Notes: generated by a model from the letters alone, not told the origin. A stretch of 6,417 nt of DNA from JAKQIM01 sp964633225 (GCA_964633225.1 CAZWFQ010000135.1:1-6417); one strand, 5' to 3'; counted from the first letter of the stretch, positions 1 through 6,368 are shown. A program made the numbers and translations.

Positions 1-331
1 ATAAATTTTCTTTGTTGTATTGAGAAAGAAGCTGATTTGTTTTCTCAAGTGCAGATGAATATTCTTCAGCTTTAGCATTTAAAACTAAATCCGCTGTAGC
101 CTCCACGGGTATAGCTTGATATTTATTTGGTATGGACAGTTTTTTTTCTACTATGCCTTTTGCCATGAGTTCGTCAAGAGTTCTGTAAGTTACTTGGCTG
201 CTTATGTTTGCTTCTTTTGCAAGTGTTTTTGCCTCGGTTTCTTTGAGTCTTAAAAGTGTTAAGTATATTGTTGCTTGAGTTTCAGTGAACCCCAATTGCG
301 TTAGGAGGTCGACGGTTTCATTTTTTACCAA
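1..331 (-). CDS. TrmB-family winged-helix transcriptional regulator, N-terminal part (C-terminus off the left edge)
   Basis: My translation of the minus strand gives 110 residues, open to the window edge. Residues 9-64 form a TrmB-type winged helix: LGFTETQATIYLTLL (13-27) is the first helix with the family's LG-T-A-YL pattern, AKTLAKEANISSQVTYRTLDEL (34-55, broken here: AKTLAKEAN then ISSQVTYRTLDEL) is helix-turn-helix, and MAKGIVEKK (56-64) leads into the wing. NKYQAIPVEATADLVL (69-84) matches the family's YxAxP segment, and residues 86-110 look like the start of a coiled coil that would dimerise the protein. The family binds operator DNA in archaea, often controlling sugar or envelope genes; this member's effector domain is outside the window, so its ligand is unknown. 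The start is TTG at 331-329: an in-frame TGA lies just upstream and GTGAGGAG (344-337) sits 5 nt before it. It is divergent from the rightward surface-protein gene, a common arrangement for a local regulator. Family call is firm; target is inference. Confidence 0.85.
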   Translation of the reverse strand, partial: MVKNETVDLLTQLGFTETQATIYLTLLRLKETEAKTLAKEANISSQVTYRTLDELMAKGIVEKKLSIPNKYQAIPVEATADLVLNAKAEEYSSALEKTNQLLSQYNKENL

Positions 332-336
332 CCAAA

Positions 337-344
337 CTCCTCAC
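337..344 (-). promoter_or_regulatory. Ribosome binding site of the TrmB-like gene
   Basis: Read on the minus strand this is GTGAGGAG, complementary in part to the archaeal 16S 3' end (CCUCC). It is 5 nt from the TTG at 331. It decides the start, because no ATG or GTG lies in frame between the upstream TGA and this TTG. Confidence 0.65.
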
Positions 345-368
345 TGATAATACTATTTAGTTTTAATT

Positions 369-386
369 TTTTTATTTAACTTTCTC
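369..386 (-). promoter_or_regulatory. Candidate BRE/TATA promoter for the TrmB-like gene
   Basis: On the minus strand GAGAAA (386-381) followed by GTTAAATAAA (380-371) fits a purine-rich BRE next to an archaeal TATA box. Transcription would begin about 25 nt downstream, near 345-350, giving a short leader that just includes the ribosome binding site. Position and composition support it; no transcript data are available. Confidence 0.5.
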
Positions 387-398
387 CGCAATCTGCGG
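386..398. promoter_or_regulatory. Dyad between the divergent promoters, possible operator
   Basis: A perfect inverted repeat, CCGCA and TGCGG around a 3-nt spacer ATC. It is a GC-rich island in very AT-rich DNA. It abuts the candidate BRE of the regulator gene and lies about 10 bp upstream of the likely TATA box of the rightward gene, where a regulator could act on both promoters. The 5-bp arms are short, so chance remains possible. Confidence 0.35.
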
Positions 399-406
399 TT
401 AGAAGA

Positions 407-416
407 TATTATTAAT
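407..416 (+). promoter_or_regulatory. Candidate TATA box for the first surface-protein gene
   Basis: TATTATTAAT preceded by the purine-rich AGAAGA (401-406) as a possible BRE. The expected start of transcription is near 437, giving a leader of roughly 45 nt. The other AT-rich stretch, at 456-466, is too close to the ATG to act as TATA box unless translation starts further in. A similar core (TATTATT) occurs before the second paralogue. Confidence 0.4.
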
Positions 417-437
417 CTTTAGAGTGCCCTTCTGATC

Positions 438-458
438 TTAGAAGTCAAACGCTTCTAA
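438..458 (+). promoter_or_regulatory. 7-bp inverted repeat near the transcription start of the first surface-protein gene
   Basis: Perfect arms TTAGAAG (438-444) and CTTCTAA (452-458) around the 7-nt spacer TCAAACG. TTAGAAG also occurs at 399-405, and a one-mismatch version of the other arm, CTTCTGA, at 429-435, so the half-site appears four times within 60 bp. It could be an operator for the divergent TrmB-like protein, since the family uses inverted repeats, or a small hairpin in the leader RNA. Confidence 0.4.
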
Positions 459-467
459 AAAAATATA

Positions 468-472
468 GGGAG
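468..472 (+). promoter_or_regulatory. Weak ribosome binding site of the first surface-protein gene
   Basis: GGGAG lies 11 nt before the ATG at 484, longer than the 5-9 nt usual for archaeal sites. The stretch around it (TAAAAAAATATAGGGAGA, 456-473) resembles TAAAAAAATAAGGAGA before the second paralogue (3803-3818), the only clear similarity between the two upstream regions. Confidence 0.45.
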
Positions 473-483
473 AAAAGAAAAAA

Positions 484-3069
484 ATGAAATTGTCAATAAA
501 CAGAATGATAGCTATTGTAATTTCTTTGATTCTGATAACTTCTATGTTTGCAATTCTCACCACCTTACAACCCATTGCCGCACATACACCTCCCTGGCAG
601 ATTCCGACATTTGCGTATGTTGAAGCTATACCTAACCCAATCGGTGTTGGTCAGACTACTTGGATTTACATGTGGGTTGACAAAATGCCCGATGGCACTG
701 CGATGAATAATGATTGGCGTTTTCATAACTATAAACTAACTATAACCAAACCTGACGGCACAGAAGAATCAAAAACTTGGGAAACCATATGGGATACAAC
801 ATCCTCGCAAGGTTACAGCTATACACCCAATCAAGTTGGCACCTATACACTTAAGTTTGAATTTCCAGGGCAAGACGCTAATTCATACAGCTTCAGCCCA
901 ACTTCAGCATTCCGCAACGACACATACTTGCCAAGCACAGCCACCAAAACACTAACCGTGCAACAAGAAGCAATAACTAACTATCCGGACTCATATCCAC
1001 TACCTAACGAGTACTGGGCGCGTCCAATATACGGTGAAAACCCCGGTTGGTGGTCTATTTCATCAGACTGGCTTGGTACTGGATCTCCACAACTTAGCAT
1101 AGCAGACAGATATCTCTTTGATGGTGTTGGTTCCCAAACGTCTCACATAATGTGGACTAAACAACTACAAAGTGGAGGCGTTGTCGGAGGCGATAACTTT
1201 GAAATACCAGGTGACACTTACTTCGAAGGCTCCGCTTATATCTCCAGATTTAGAAACCCAATCATAGTTGCAGGCAAATTAATCTACAGAGAGCCAATGC
1301 ATTTCACAGGTTCCAATAGTGGACCAACTGTTTGCCTTGATCTGAGAACCGGAGAAGAACTCTGGCGTCGAACAGATCTGCCATCAATGTCTTTCGCTAT
1401 GATTTATGCTACGCATCAAATGAACCAGCATGGCGTTATGCAGCCTATTATAGTTGCTACTTCAGGAACTACTTGGATGGCTTATGATGCAGACACATCT
1501 AACTGGATTTTCAACTTCACTAACGTTCCAACTGGAAACGCGGGACTGGGACCTCAAGGAGAGGTAGTACGCTACGTCATGACTAACCTTGGTACATCAA
1601 CACAGCCTAACTACTATCTAGCTCAGTGGAACTCATCTAAACCATTCTATACAAGCGGCGGCTGGCAGGCAAATACACCAAGCGTAACAGGAGTAAAGGA
1701 TGCAAGCACAGCAAACATGTATGACTGGAATGTCTCAATACCCTGGCGCAATTCTATGACTATGCCTTTTAGTGTTGTGGATGTATGGTGCAATGATATG
1801 ATGCTTTGCTTAGAGGGAACAAGGACAGGAATGGGTAACAGGGGAAACGCTGCTGATCCAGGTATTCCTTATAGTTACTTCGCTGTCAACCTTAATCCAA
1901 GCAAAGGCGCAATCGGTTCAGTACTATGGAAGAACTCAGTTAGCCCTGCCCCAGGAAACATTAGTGTCCTTGCAGGTTTTGCTGATCCAACAGCTCGAGT
2001 ATTCACAGAGACATACAAAGAAACTATGCAATGGGTAGGGTATAATATGGATACTGGCCAGAAACTTTGGGGTCCAACTCCATCTCAAGCACCTCTTGAC
2101 TACTATGGCTACTTCTTCCCGGGCCTAACAGGTATACCTGCCAATGGTAAATTCTATAGCAGCGCAATGGCTGGAATAGTATATTGCTATGATTTACAAA
2201 GCGGAGAATTACTGTGGACATATGGTAATGGCGGAGAAGGTAACAGCACCGACAGTGGATTCCAGGTACCGGGTCACTATCCAATATTCCTGTATGCGGT
2301 AGCAAATGGCGTCGTTTATGGAATGACCACCGAACACACGATTCAAACACCGATTTACAAGGGCGCATTCACGTTTGGACTTAATGCTACTGACGGATCC
2401 GAAGTTTGGACGCTTTCAAACCACAACGGAGGCGGAACGAGTGCAGTTGCACTTGCTGACGGCTTCAACACGTTCTTCAACGGCTACGACAACCGTATCT
2501 ACAGTGTTGGCAGAGGACCCAGCGCCACAACCGTGCAAGCACCACTAGCAGACATAGCTCTCGGTTCAGGTTTAGTCATAACAGGCACAGTAATAGACAC
2601 ATCCTCAGGCACAAAGGAAAACGAGCAAGTGGCAAGATTCCCACATGGCGTTGCATGCGCATCCGATTATAGCATGAGCGACTGGATGGGTTATGTGTAC
2701 CAGCAAAAGCCTCTACAAACTAACTTCGTGGGAGTAGAAGTGTCTTTAGATGTTATAGATGCTAACGGCAACTACAGAAATATCGGTACAGCAACCACTG
2801 ACGCAAGTGGAGCATATAGCTATCAATGGGAACCAGATATAGAGGGCAAATATACCGTAATCGTCAGCTTCAAGGGCACCAACGGCTATTGGCCATCATA
2901 TGCAGAAACAGCTTTCGCAGTCGATCCAGCACCAGCGACACCAGTGCCAACCCAAACACAGGCAATATCAGCTGCAGATTCATACATGCTACCGGGAATC
3001 ATCGCCATCATCATTGCAATCGCAGTAGTCGGCGCAGTACTTCTTTTTGCAATTCGGAAACGACCATAA
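484..3069 (+). CDS. Secreted, membrane-anchored PQQ-type beta-propeller surface protein (paralogue A)
   Basis: 861 residues, predicted to lie outside the cytoplasmic membrane. Residues 1-33 are a signal peptide with cleavage likely after PIAA. Residues 43-163 form an Ig-like beta-sandwich (PNPIGVGQT, ITKPDGT, YTPNQVGTYTLKFEFPG). YWARPIYGEN (177-186) with a nearby WWS opens the propeller. Blade-type tryptophans in G-x-x-x-W or related contexts fall at about 224, 294, 341, 482, 529, 578 and 642, for example LRTGEELW, MDTGQKLW, LQSGELLW, TDGSEVW, suggesting seven or eight blades with a long insertion between 341 and 482. Residues about 690-820 form a second Ig-like or carboxypeptidase-regulatory-like domain. 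A Pro/Thr linker, SAADSY (829-834), a helix (838-857) and RKRP anchor the C-terminus. There are seven N-x-S/T sequons. PQQ-type propellers include enzymes and BamB-like scaffolds; I see no cofactor or catalytic site, so binding or scaffolding is the likelier role. The fold is well supported, the function unknown. Confidence 0.8.
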   Translation: MKLSINRMIAIVISLILITSMFAILTTLQPIAAHTPPWQIPTFAYVEAIPNPIGVGQTTWIYMWVDKMPDGTAMNNDWRFHNYKLTITKPDGTEESKTWETIWDTTSSQGYSYTPNQVGTYTLKFEFPGQDANSYSFSPTSAFRNDTYLPSTATKTLTVQQEAITNYPDSYPLPNEYWARPIYGENPGWWSISSDWLGTGSPQLSIADRYLFDGVGSQTSHIMWTKQLQSGGVVGGDNFEIPGDTYFEGSAYISRFRNPIIVAGKLIYREPMHFTGSNSGPTVCLDLRTGEELWRRTDLPSMSFAMIYATHQMNQHGVMQPIIVATSGTTWMAYDADTSNWIFNFTNVPTGNAGLGPQGEVVRYVMTNLGTSTQPNYYLAQWNSSKPFYTSGGWQANTPSVTGVKDASTANMYDWNVSIPWRNSMTMPFSVVDVWCNDMMLCLEGTRTGMGNRGNAADPGIPYSYFAVNLNPSKGAIGSVLWKNSVSPAPGNISVLAGFADPTARVFTETYKETMQWVGYNMDTGQKLWGPTPSQAPLDYYGYFFPGLTGIPANGKFYSSAMAGIVYCYDLQSGELLWTYGNGGEGNSTDSGFQVPGHYPIFLYAVANGVVYGMTTEHTIQTPIYKGAFTFGLNATDGSEVWTLSNHNGGGTSAVALADGFNTFFNGYDNRIYSVGRGPSATTVQAPLADIALGSGLVITGTVIDTSSGTKENEQVARFPHGVACASDYSMSDWMGYVYQQKPLQTNFVGVEVSLDVIDANGNYRNIGTATTDASGAYSYQWEPDIEGKYTVIVSFKGTNGYWPSYAETAFAVDPAPATPVPTQTQAISAADSYMLPGIIAIIIAIAVVGAVLLFAIRKRP

Positions 3070-3194
3070 GACAACAAATCAACATCCACTTTTCTTTTTT
3101 TGTTTGTATTGGCAAAAGATGTATACTGAGAGGGTTCTGGCAATCATAATTTACTGCCCAATGAGAGTCTTGCATTTTTCTCTTTCTCCTTAAG
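3070..3194. repeat. Conserved 125-nt 3' flank, copy 1
   Basis: Begins right after the first paralogue's stop and matches the DNA after the second paralogue's stop (6293-6417), also 125 nt from the stop. Positions 3089-3140 align without gaps to 6309-6360 with 8 differences in 52, sharing GGCAAAAGATGT, CTGAG and TCTGG. The two ends match again at the last 13 nt, CTTTCTCCTTAAG. The middle (3141-3170) is diverged. It contains a T-tract and so may simply be the gene end copied with the gene, but conservation beyond the T-tract suggests something more. Confidence 0.7.
3090..3106 (+). terminator. T-tract terminator after the first paralogue
   Basis: TTTTCTTTTTTTGTTTG starts 20 nt after the stop codon. 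Archaeal RNA polymerase terminates on such T-runs in the non-template strand, without needing a hairpin, and none is evident just before it. The same tract at the same place follows the second paralogue. Confidence 0.65.
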
Positions 3195-3524
3195 TCTGGA
3201 GTCAGAGCCCCAGCAAACCCTAATTTGGATAAAATATATACCACTAATAATACCCTCCTTAGAAAAATGATCTTAGCAGACAATAGGTCAGCTACACAAT
3301 CCTTAAGCAAAAAATCTTATCCAAAAAACATCAATAAAATCAACTGCTAATTTGGCGCGAACCTTTATCCAGACTAATTTTGATGCTAACAAACTTCTCG
3401 ATCGGGTGATCTGCAGTATTTTTTATCGCTGATGGTTTGTCAAAAGATTTCGATTAAGACACATTTTTAACTTCAGCTTTAGACCAAATACAATCAAAAT
3501 GCTTTTAGCATAGAGCAACTAAAA

Positions 3525-3551
3525 CGTGATTGTTAGACCAATCGTGTTTTT
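3525..3551 (+). terminator. Hairpin followed by T-run, terminator-like
   Basis: CGTGATTG (3525-3532) and CAATCGTG (3539-3546) can pair over 8 positions as RNA, including two G-U pairs, around loop TTAGAC, and are followed by TTTTT (3547-3551). It resembles an intrinsic terminator on the plus strand, yet no gene is seen just upstream, so it might end an unrecognised small RNA or be chance. Confidence 0.3.
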
Positions 3552-3561
3552 GCTGTTTTGG

Positions 3562-3610
3562 GTGAGTCTTTTTTTGAAGTTGTTAGCAGAACTTCTTTCT
3601 TTTGTCTCAC
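3562..3610 (+). other. Nested inverted repeats with U-rich internal loop
   Basis: Inner arms GAAGTT (3576-3581) and AACTTC (3590-3595) enclose the 8-nt loop GTTAGCAG. Outer arms GTGAG (3562-3566) and CTCAC (3606-3610) flank them, leaving T-rich strands of 9 and 10 nt as an internal loop. As RNA this would be an imperfect stem-loop followed by no T-run. Only 11 pairs in all, so a chance fold cannot be excluded. Confidence 0.25.
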
Positions 3611-3779
3611 ATAGTTAGCGATGCAAATTAAAAAGAATAGGGCTCAGAAGAAACCGTCAATTAGAACAATCTCAGTTAGGCTCCTTCTTTAAATGAAAAT
3701 AATACGTTGCTTTGTTTTTGGGTGTTCAAAGTCTCCGCCACACATTACCTCGTTTCAAGTAACACTTAAATTCCATGCC

Positions 3780-3790
3780 TTAATATTATT
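3780..3790 (+). promoter_or_regulatory. Candidate TATA box for the second paralogue
   Basis: TTAATATTATT lies about 40 bp before the TTG start. Transcription would start about 25 nt downstream, near 3808-3812, giving a leader of only 15-20 nt that just contains the ribosome binding site. The separate promoter and the 757-bp gap argue against an operon with the first paralogue. Confidence 0.4.
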
Positions 3791-3799
3791 GAAATTGAA

Positions 3800-3815
3800 C
3801 CTTAAAAAAATAAGG
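3800..3815 (+). promoter_or_regulatory. Dyad overlapping the second paralogue's ribosome binding site
   Basis: CCTTA (3800-3804) and TAAGG (3811-3815) are perfect inverted arms around AAAAAA. The right arm contains the start of the AAGGAG ribosome binding site. If the transcript began upstream of 3800, a small hairpin could mask the site; if it begins near 3810, as the TATA position suggests, the dyad would instead be DNA at the transcription start. Confidence 0.3.
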
Positions 3816-3817
3816 AG
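3812..3817 (+). promoter_or_regulatory. Ribosome binding site of the second paralogue, fixes the TTG start
   Basis: AAGGAG ends 9 nt before TTG at 3827. An in-frame TGA (3824-3826) immediately precedes that TTG, and the other nearby TTG (3823) is in a frame that stops after five codons, so 3827 is the only start that keeps the whole signal peptide. Confidence 0.7.
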
Positions 3818-3826
3818 ATTATTTGA

Positions 3827-6292
3827 TTGTTAAACACTAAAATCAAAACTATAGTGTCGACGCTACTGATTCTAACAGTGACAATTTCAATTATTGCATT
3901 GCAGCCTGTTGATGCTCAAAGCAACTTCAAACAAAGCTACGCGGTAATCATGGTTGAACCTGACCCCGTTGGTATTGGTCAAACTATGATGATCGTTCTA
4001 GGCATTTCTGAACCATTGCCCCAAGCGGCATTAGGCTGGGAAGGCTTAACCGTAACAATAACAAAACCTGACAATACAACTACAACAGTTGGACCCTACA
4101 GAACCGACTCTACTGGAACCACCTTTGCTTCGTATGTACCAACACAAACTGGCACATACCAGTTCCAAACCAACTTCCCGGGAATGTGGCTCAACACCTC
4201 TAGTTTCAACAGGTACTATCAACCAAGCGTTAGCCAAAAAATATCTATAATTGTACAAGAAGAACCCGTATCTGGAGCCAATGCAGCACCCCTTCCCACA
4301 GAATACTGGACAAGACCAATCAATACAGAAAACCGAGAATGGTGGTCACTAGCTGGTAATTGGCTTATGGCATACTACGACAGCGCTACTAATGCATTTA
4401 ACCCTTACAGTGAAGCCCCCGATACTGCACATATAATGTGGACCAGACAGATGGACTTCGGAGGAATCGTTGGAGGCAACTTCAGTGAAACGGCTTACTA
4501 CTCAGGGGAATCATACGAAAATAAATGGGATCCCCCAGTAGTTATGAACGGGCGACTCTATTATAATCAACGCGTTGGTTCCTCGACTTGGCTGGGCACT
4601 GCTTGCGTTGAGTTACAAACCGGACAACAAATATGGTTTAAAGAAAACCTCACTCTAAGTTTTGGACAGATACTTAATTTTGATTCACCCAACCAACACG
4701 GAGCTATCGCATATCTGTGGTCCGTATCAGGTACAACTATGAAAATGTATGATGCCTTTAGCGGTGAGTGGATTCTTGATATTTCAAATGTTCCAGCTGG
4801 CACAACAACGTTTGGTGCAAGCGGTGAAATATTGAAATACCGATTATATACACAAAGTGGCGTTCAAAAGCTTAGTCTATGGAATTCAAGCAAAGTCAAC
4901 GGCTTTATGTCATTAAGCTATGGAGAGGATTCTCCTATGTGGAGACCCCCTCGTGGTGAAACACTTAATGGAACAACAGGAATAATGTGGACAAAAGACG
5001 TTCCCTCTCTAACAACTAACCCCAGTTTAACAGCACTATTTCCTGATGCAATCGTCGCAATAGCATTCAGCCCCCAGCAAAACAGCAGAGGAAGATATAC
5101 TCAAGAGACAGGTTGGCTTCATTATGGTATTAGCTTAAAGCCAGGACAAGAAGGACAACTCCTTTGGTCAAAAACTCGCGAAGTAACAGGAAACAGAACA
5201 CTAATGATAACAGGTGCCCGCGGTACCGTAGCAACTGAAGGGATCTACACAGGTTTACTAAAAGAAACCAAACAATACATCGGTTATGACGCATACACTG
5301 GCAATCAACTTTGGATAACTGAACCAGTAGAAAGCGACTGGGCTATGTATCAAATGGGCGGTCAAACTATCGCTTATGGCAAATTCTACACTGCAACATA
5401 CAGCGGAGAGATAAACGCATACGACATCAAAACAGGAGAAACCGCATGGACGTACTTCAGCGGAAGCAGCGGATTAGCTACTCCTTATGGCCAGTATCCG
5501 TTCTGTGCTGGAGTAACCGGCTCTGCATCTGTAGTTAGCGTTGCGGACGGTAAAGTTTACGCTGTCAACAATGAGCACTCGCCGAGTATGCCTTTGTACA
5601 AAGGATACAAGATGCATGTAATCGACACAGAAACTGGAGAGGGCGTGTGGTCCATTACCGGTTGGTATCAACATCCTGTGATAGCCGATGGCATTGTTCT
5701 ATCTTTGAATGCAGCAGACAACCGCATTTACAGTTTCGGCAAGGGACCGAGTTCAATGACAGTAGAAGCCCCAATTAGTGGAGTCACCTTAGGCTCAAGC
5801 GTTGTAATTAGAGGAACAGTGCAGGATATTTCAGCAGGTACTCTACAGGTTGCGTCGCGATTTCCAAATGGAGTTGCCGCTGTCTCTGATGAAAGCATGA
5901 GTGCATGGATGGAGTACGTCTATATGCAAATGCCCCGACCAACAAATACAACTGGCGTAGAAGTCTCATTAAGCGTAATTGATGCAAACGGCAACTACAG
6001 GGATATTGGAACAACAATCAGCAATTCTGATGGATTCTTTACATTCAACTGGAAACCGGACATTGAAGGGCAATACACAGTTTATGCTTCATTTGACGGC
6101 TCTGAATCTTATTGGTCCTCGCATGCAGTTACTGCTTTTGCAGTTGACCCCGCACCAGCAACACCAGCGCCAACAGATGCTCCAGCACAATCAGCAGCTG
6201 ACTTATACTTTGTCCCGGCAATCGCAGGACTATTCGCATTCGTAGCTATCATAGGCGTTGTAATAATCTTAGTGCTAAGAAAACGACCATAA
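3827..6292 (+). CDS. Secreted, membrane-anchored PQQ-type beta-propeller surface protein (paralogue B)
   Basis: 821 residues from a TTG start, with the same architecture as the gene upstream. Residues 1-30 are a signal peptide with cleavage likely after PVDA. Residues 37-145 form the N-terminal Ig-like domain (EPDPVGIGQT, ITKPDNT, PTQTGTYQFQTNFPG). EYWTRPINTEN (159-169) and WWS follow. Propeller-type tryptophans lie at about 205, 270, 315, 447, 496, 541 and 608 (LQTGQQIW, YTGNQLW, IKTGETAW, TETGEGVW), paralleling those of the other copy with a similar long gap between the third and fourth. The C-terminal Ig-like domain contains GVEVSLSVIDANGNYRDIG and ends at AFAVDPAPATP, identical in both proteins for 11 residues. 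A Pro/Ala/Thr linker, SAADLY (789-794), a helix (797-817) and RKRP complete it. There are eight N-x-S/T sequons. By eye the N-terminal Ig-like part is well diverged between the paralogues while the C-terminal domain is more than half identical. Likely extracellular binding or scaffold protein; ligand unknown. Confidence 0.8.
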   Translation: MLNTKIKTIVSTLLILTVTISIIALQPVDAQSNFKQSYAVIMVEPDPVGIGQTMMIVLGISEPLPQAALGWEGLTVTITKPDNTTTTVGPYRTDSTGTTFASYVPTQTGTYQFQTNFPGMWLNTSSFNRYYQPSVSQKISIIVQEEPVSGANAAPLPTEYWTRPINTENREWWSLAGNWLMAYYDSATNAFNPYSEAPDTAHIMWTRQMDFGGIVGGNFSETAYYSGESYENKWDPPVVMNGRLYYNQRVGSSTWLGTACVELQTGQQIWFKENLTLSFGQILNFDSPNQHGAIAYLWSVSGTTMKMYDAFSGEWILDISNVPAGTTTFGASGEILKYRLYTQSGVQKLSLWNSSKVNGFMSLSYGEDSPMWRPPRGETLNGTTGIMWTKDVPSLTTNPSLTALFPDAIVAIAFSPQQNSRGRYTQETGWLHYGISLKPGQEGQLLWSKTREVTGNRTLMITGARGTVATEGIYTGLLKETKQYIGYDAYTGNQLWITEPVESDWAMYQMGGQTIAYGKFYTATYSGEINAYDIKTGETAWTYFSGSSGLATPYGQYPFCAGVTGSASVVSVADGKVYAVNNEHSPSMPLYKGYKMHVIDTETGEGVWSITGWYQHPVIADGIVLSLNAADNRIYSFGKGPSSMTVEAPISGVTLGSSVVIRGTVQDISAGTLQVASRFPNGVAAVSDESMSAWMEYVYMQMPRPTNTTGVEVSLSVIDANGNYRDIGTTISNSDGFFTFNWKPDIEGQYTVYASFDGSESYWSSHAVTAFAVDPAPATPAPTDAPAQSAADLYFVPAIAGLFAFVAIIGVVIILVLRKRP

Positions 6293-6307
6293 ACCAAACA
6301 ACCTTCC

Positions 6308-6326
6308 TTTTTTCTTTTTTTGTTTG
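6308..6326 (+). terminator. T-tract terminator after the second paralogue
   Basis: TTTTTTCTTTTTTTGTTTG starts 15 nt after the stop. It matches the tract after the first paralogue and fits T-run termination by archaeal RNA polymerase. Confidence 0.65.
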
Positions 6327-6368
6327 CATAGGCAAAAGATGTGGGCTGAGTGGGCTCTGGCTAAAATT

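Larger units (their letters stand above)
3195..3826. other. Long intergenic stretch without a convincing gene; hairpins and downstream promoter
   Basis: I translated parts of both strands and found only short frames without good starts or recognisable domains. A minus-strand frame opening with GTG at 3244 has a good site (AAGGAGGG, 3260-3253) but runs into the antisense of the first paralogue's end. A plus-strand frame of 27 codons (3267-3350) has no ribosome binding site. A TATA-like run AAAATATATA lies near 3231-3240. From about 3499 to 3610 there are several small inverted repeats, listed separately. No tRNA, rRNA, CRISPR or insertion-sequence end is seen. The last 50 bp carry the promoter of the second paralogue. 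It may hold an unannotated RNA or a decayed gene, but nothing proves either. Confidence 0.5.

Noticed and set aside
2024..2368. 114-codon minus-strand frame and similar frames inside both large genes
   Set aside because: They lie wholly antisense or out of frame to long coding sequences with clear domain structure, and show no domains or good starts of their own.
484..3069. Assignment as a PQQ-dependent dehydrogenase
   Set aside because: Only the propeller repeat pattern is present; I cannot find the paired cysteines, calcium ligands or catalytic Asp of that enzyme family, and the flanking Ig-like domains and membrane anchor suit a surface structural or binding protein.
3011..3310. 99-codon minus-strand frame over the end of the first paralogue, as a full gene
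   Set aside because: Its C-terminal part is the antisense of the conserved anchor helix and it has no recognisable domain. Only the part over the 3' flank shows any sign of conservation, reported separately as a finding.
3404..3435. Possible C/D box RNA (GTGATCT, CTGATG)
   Set aside because: The first box is not RUGAUGA, there is no second box pair and no terminal stem.
3479..3541. Direct repeat TTAGACCAA at 3479-3487 and 3533-3541
   Set aside because: A 9-bp match between two places is expected about once by chance in a region of this size, and the repeats have no regular spacing or third copy.
3720..3745. TTCAAAG followed by CCGCCACA, resembling a tRNA T-loop and 3' end
   Set aside because: The flanking 5-nt arms do not pair, and no matching acceptor strand, D-arm or anticodon arm lies about 70 nt upstream.
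3688..3747. Minus-strand mini-frame MCGGDFEHPKTKQRIIFI after a GAGGT sequence
   Set aside because: Only 18 codons, the ribosome binding site is too close to the ATG, and no homologous family is recognised.
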